6,540 bases of DNA from an uncultured Clostridia bacterium. Lineage in GTDB: Bacteria; Bacillota; Clostridia; Christensenellales; Borkfalkiaceae. Where the stretch lies: assembly GCA_947589585.1 (NCBI GenBank), contig CANQCA010000071.1, forward strand, positions 1-6,540, given 5' to 3'. The notes below the pieces were generated by a model that worked only from the letters and a program-made list of their open reading frames with translations, was not told the DNA's origin and ran no database searches. Below, piece after piece: positions 6,256 to 6,540 of the stretch; position 1 is the first letter of the stretch, and every line of letters begins with the position of its first letter. Both the position numbers and the translations under genes were made by a program.

Positions 6256-6277
6256 TCCGACATCGCAGGAGAAAGAT

Positions 6278-6540
6278 ATGCAGGAAAACGCATACGACGA
6301 GAAAGAAGCCGAAATATCAGACGGGGCACCCATGTCCGAAGAGATGATCTACGGCGGCACACCCATGTCCGAAGAGGGGTCCTCGAAGGAAGAGAACGGG
6401 GAGGGCGCGTTCAAGCGGCGTAAAAAGCATTGGCGGGGCCTGAGGGCGCTTTTGAGGAGCCGTAAGTTCCACCGCGCGCTCTTCATCACGCTCATGCTCT
6501 TCTATCCGCTCTTCCAATTCTTCGTCATGTGGGCGTTCGT
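6278..6540 (+). CDS. Sugar ABC transporter permease, MalF/LplB type (3' truncated by window end)
   Basis: ATG 6278 follows a good Shine-Dalgarno (AGGAGAAAG, 6267-6275), 22 bases after the binding-protein stop, so the two genes are one operon. Eighty-seven residues are visible. The first ~47 are acidic, low-complexity and hydrophilic, with a duplicated segment (GAPMSEE at 16-22, GGTPMSEE at 26-33). A basic stretch (KRRKKHW, RSRKFHR) follows, and from about residue 67 the first membrane helix begins (ALFITLMLFYPLFQFFVMWAFV), typical of MalF-type inner-membrane subunits of oligosaccharide importers. The basic segment before the helix predicts a cytoplasmic N terminus. Later in-frame ATGs at 6332, 6344 and 6365 would shorten the acidic tail but lack comparable ribosome sites. 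The conserved EAA loop that contacts the ATPase lies outside the window. Confidence 0.85.
   Translation, partial: MQENAYDEKEAEISDGAPMSEEMIYGGTPMSEEGSSKEENGEGAFKRRKKHWRGLRALLRSRKFHRALFITLMLFYPLFQFFVMWAF
6328..6376 (+). repeat. In-frame 16-bp direct repeat in the permease N-terminal tail
   Basis: ACCCATGTCCGAAGAG occurs at 6328-6343 and again at 6361-6376. The 33-base offset (11 codons) keeps the frame and encodes the repeated PMSEE segment. It looks like a small internal tandem duplication in a disordered tail. Confidence 0.85.

Noticed and set aside
4486..6333. A 615-codon open frame on the minus strand opposite the binding-protein gene
   Set aside because: It is the antisense shadow of a recognisable sugar-binding protein. 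It has valine-, glycine- and arginine-rich sequence with no family resemblance and covers the leader end and permease start. It stays open because of the GC-rich codon pattern of the real gene.

Overview
The window looks like a carbohydrate-utilisation locus from a moderately GC-rich Gram-positive anaerobe, probably an uncultured gut-type Clostridia (inference). The reasons are a LacI-family regulator, a secreted GH16 glycanase lipoprotein and a sugar ABC transporter (substrate-binding lipoprotein plus MalF-type permease) in place of SusC/SusD, together with purine-rich Shine-Dalgarno sites and consensus housekeeping promoters.

Layout: (1) bases 1-1382, +, the 3' end of a large multidomain extracellular carbohydrate-binding-type protein (PA14-like, discoidin-like and a C-terminal beta-sandwich module). 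(2) 1480-2478, +, a LacI-family repressor with its own promoter. (3) 2492-2527, a bidirectional terminator shared by the converging repressor and glycanase genes. (4) 2552-4099, -, a GH16 endo-glycanase lipoprotein with a C-terminal CBM-like module. (5) 4100-4509, a divergent control region with two perfect-consensus sigma-70/A promoters, two operator copies and a ~240-nt structured leader. (6) 4510-6255, +, a solute-binding lipoprotein gene interrupted by an in-frame TAG at codon 103. (7) 6278 to the window end, +, the start of a sugar permease.

The strongest signal is regulatory. The same 12-base sequence GAAATCGGTTTC, a near-palindrome with the central CpG typical of LacI-family operators, occurs upstream of lacI (1423), in the GH16 leader (4116) and in the transporter leader (4303). 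The likely circuit is that the repressor controls itself, the extracellular enzyme and the oligosaccharide importer: GH16 cuts a beta-glucan or galactan outside the cell, the ABC system imports the fragments, and a fragment relieves repression. The two operators in the divergent region flank both promoters, so a looped repressor complex could silence both at once.

Oddities are the amber codon in the binding-protein gene, a repressor mRNA that appears to start at its own ATG, two tandem perfect hairpins in the transporter leader, and a marked base-composition change inside the first gene. I saw no RNA genes, mobile elements or CRISPR arrays. The system as a whole is a recognisable Gram-positive polysaccharide-utilisation locus rather than a wholly new type.
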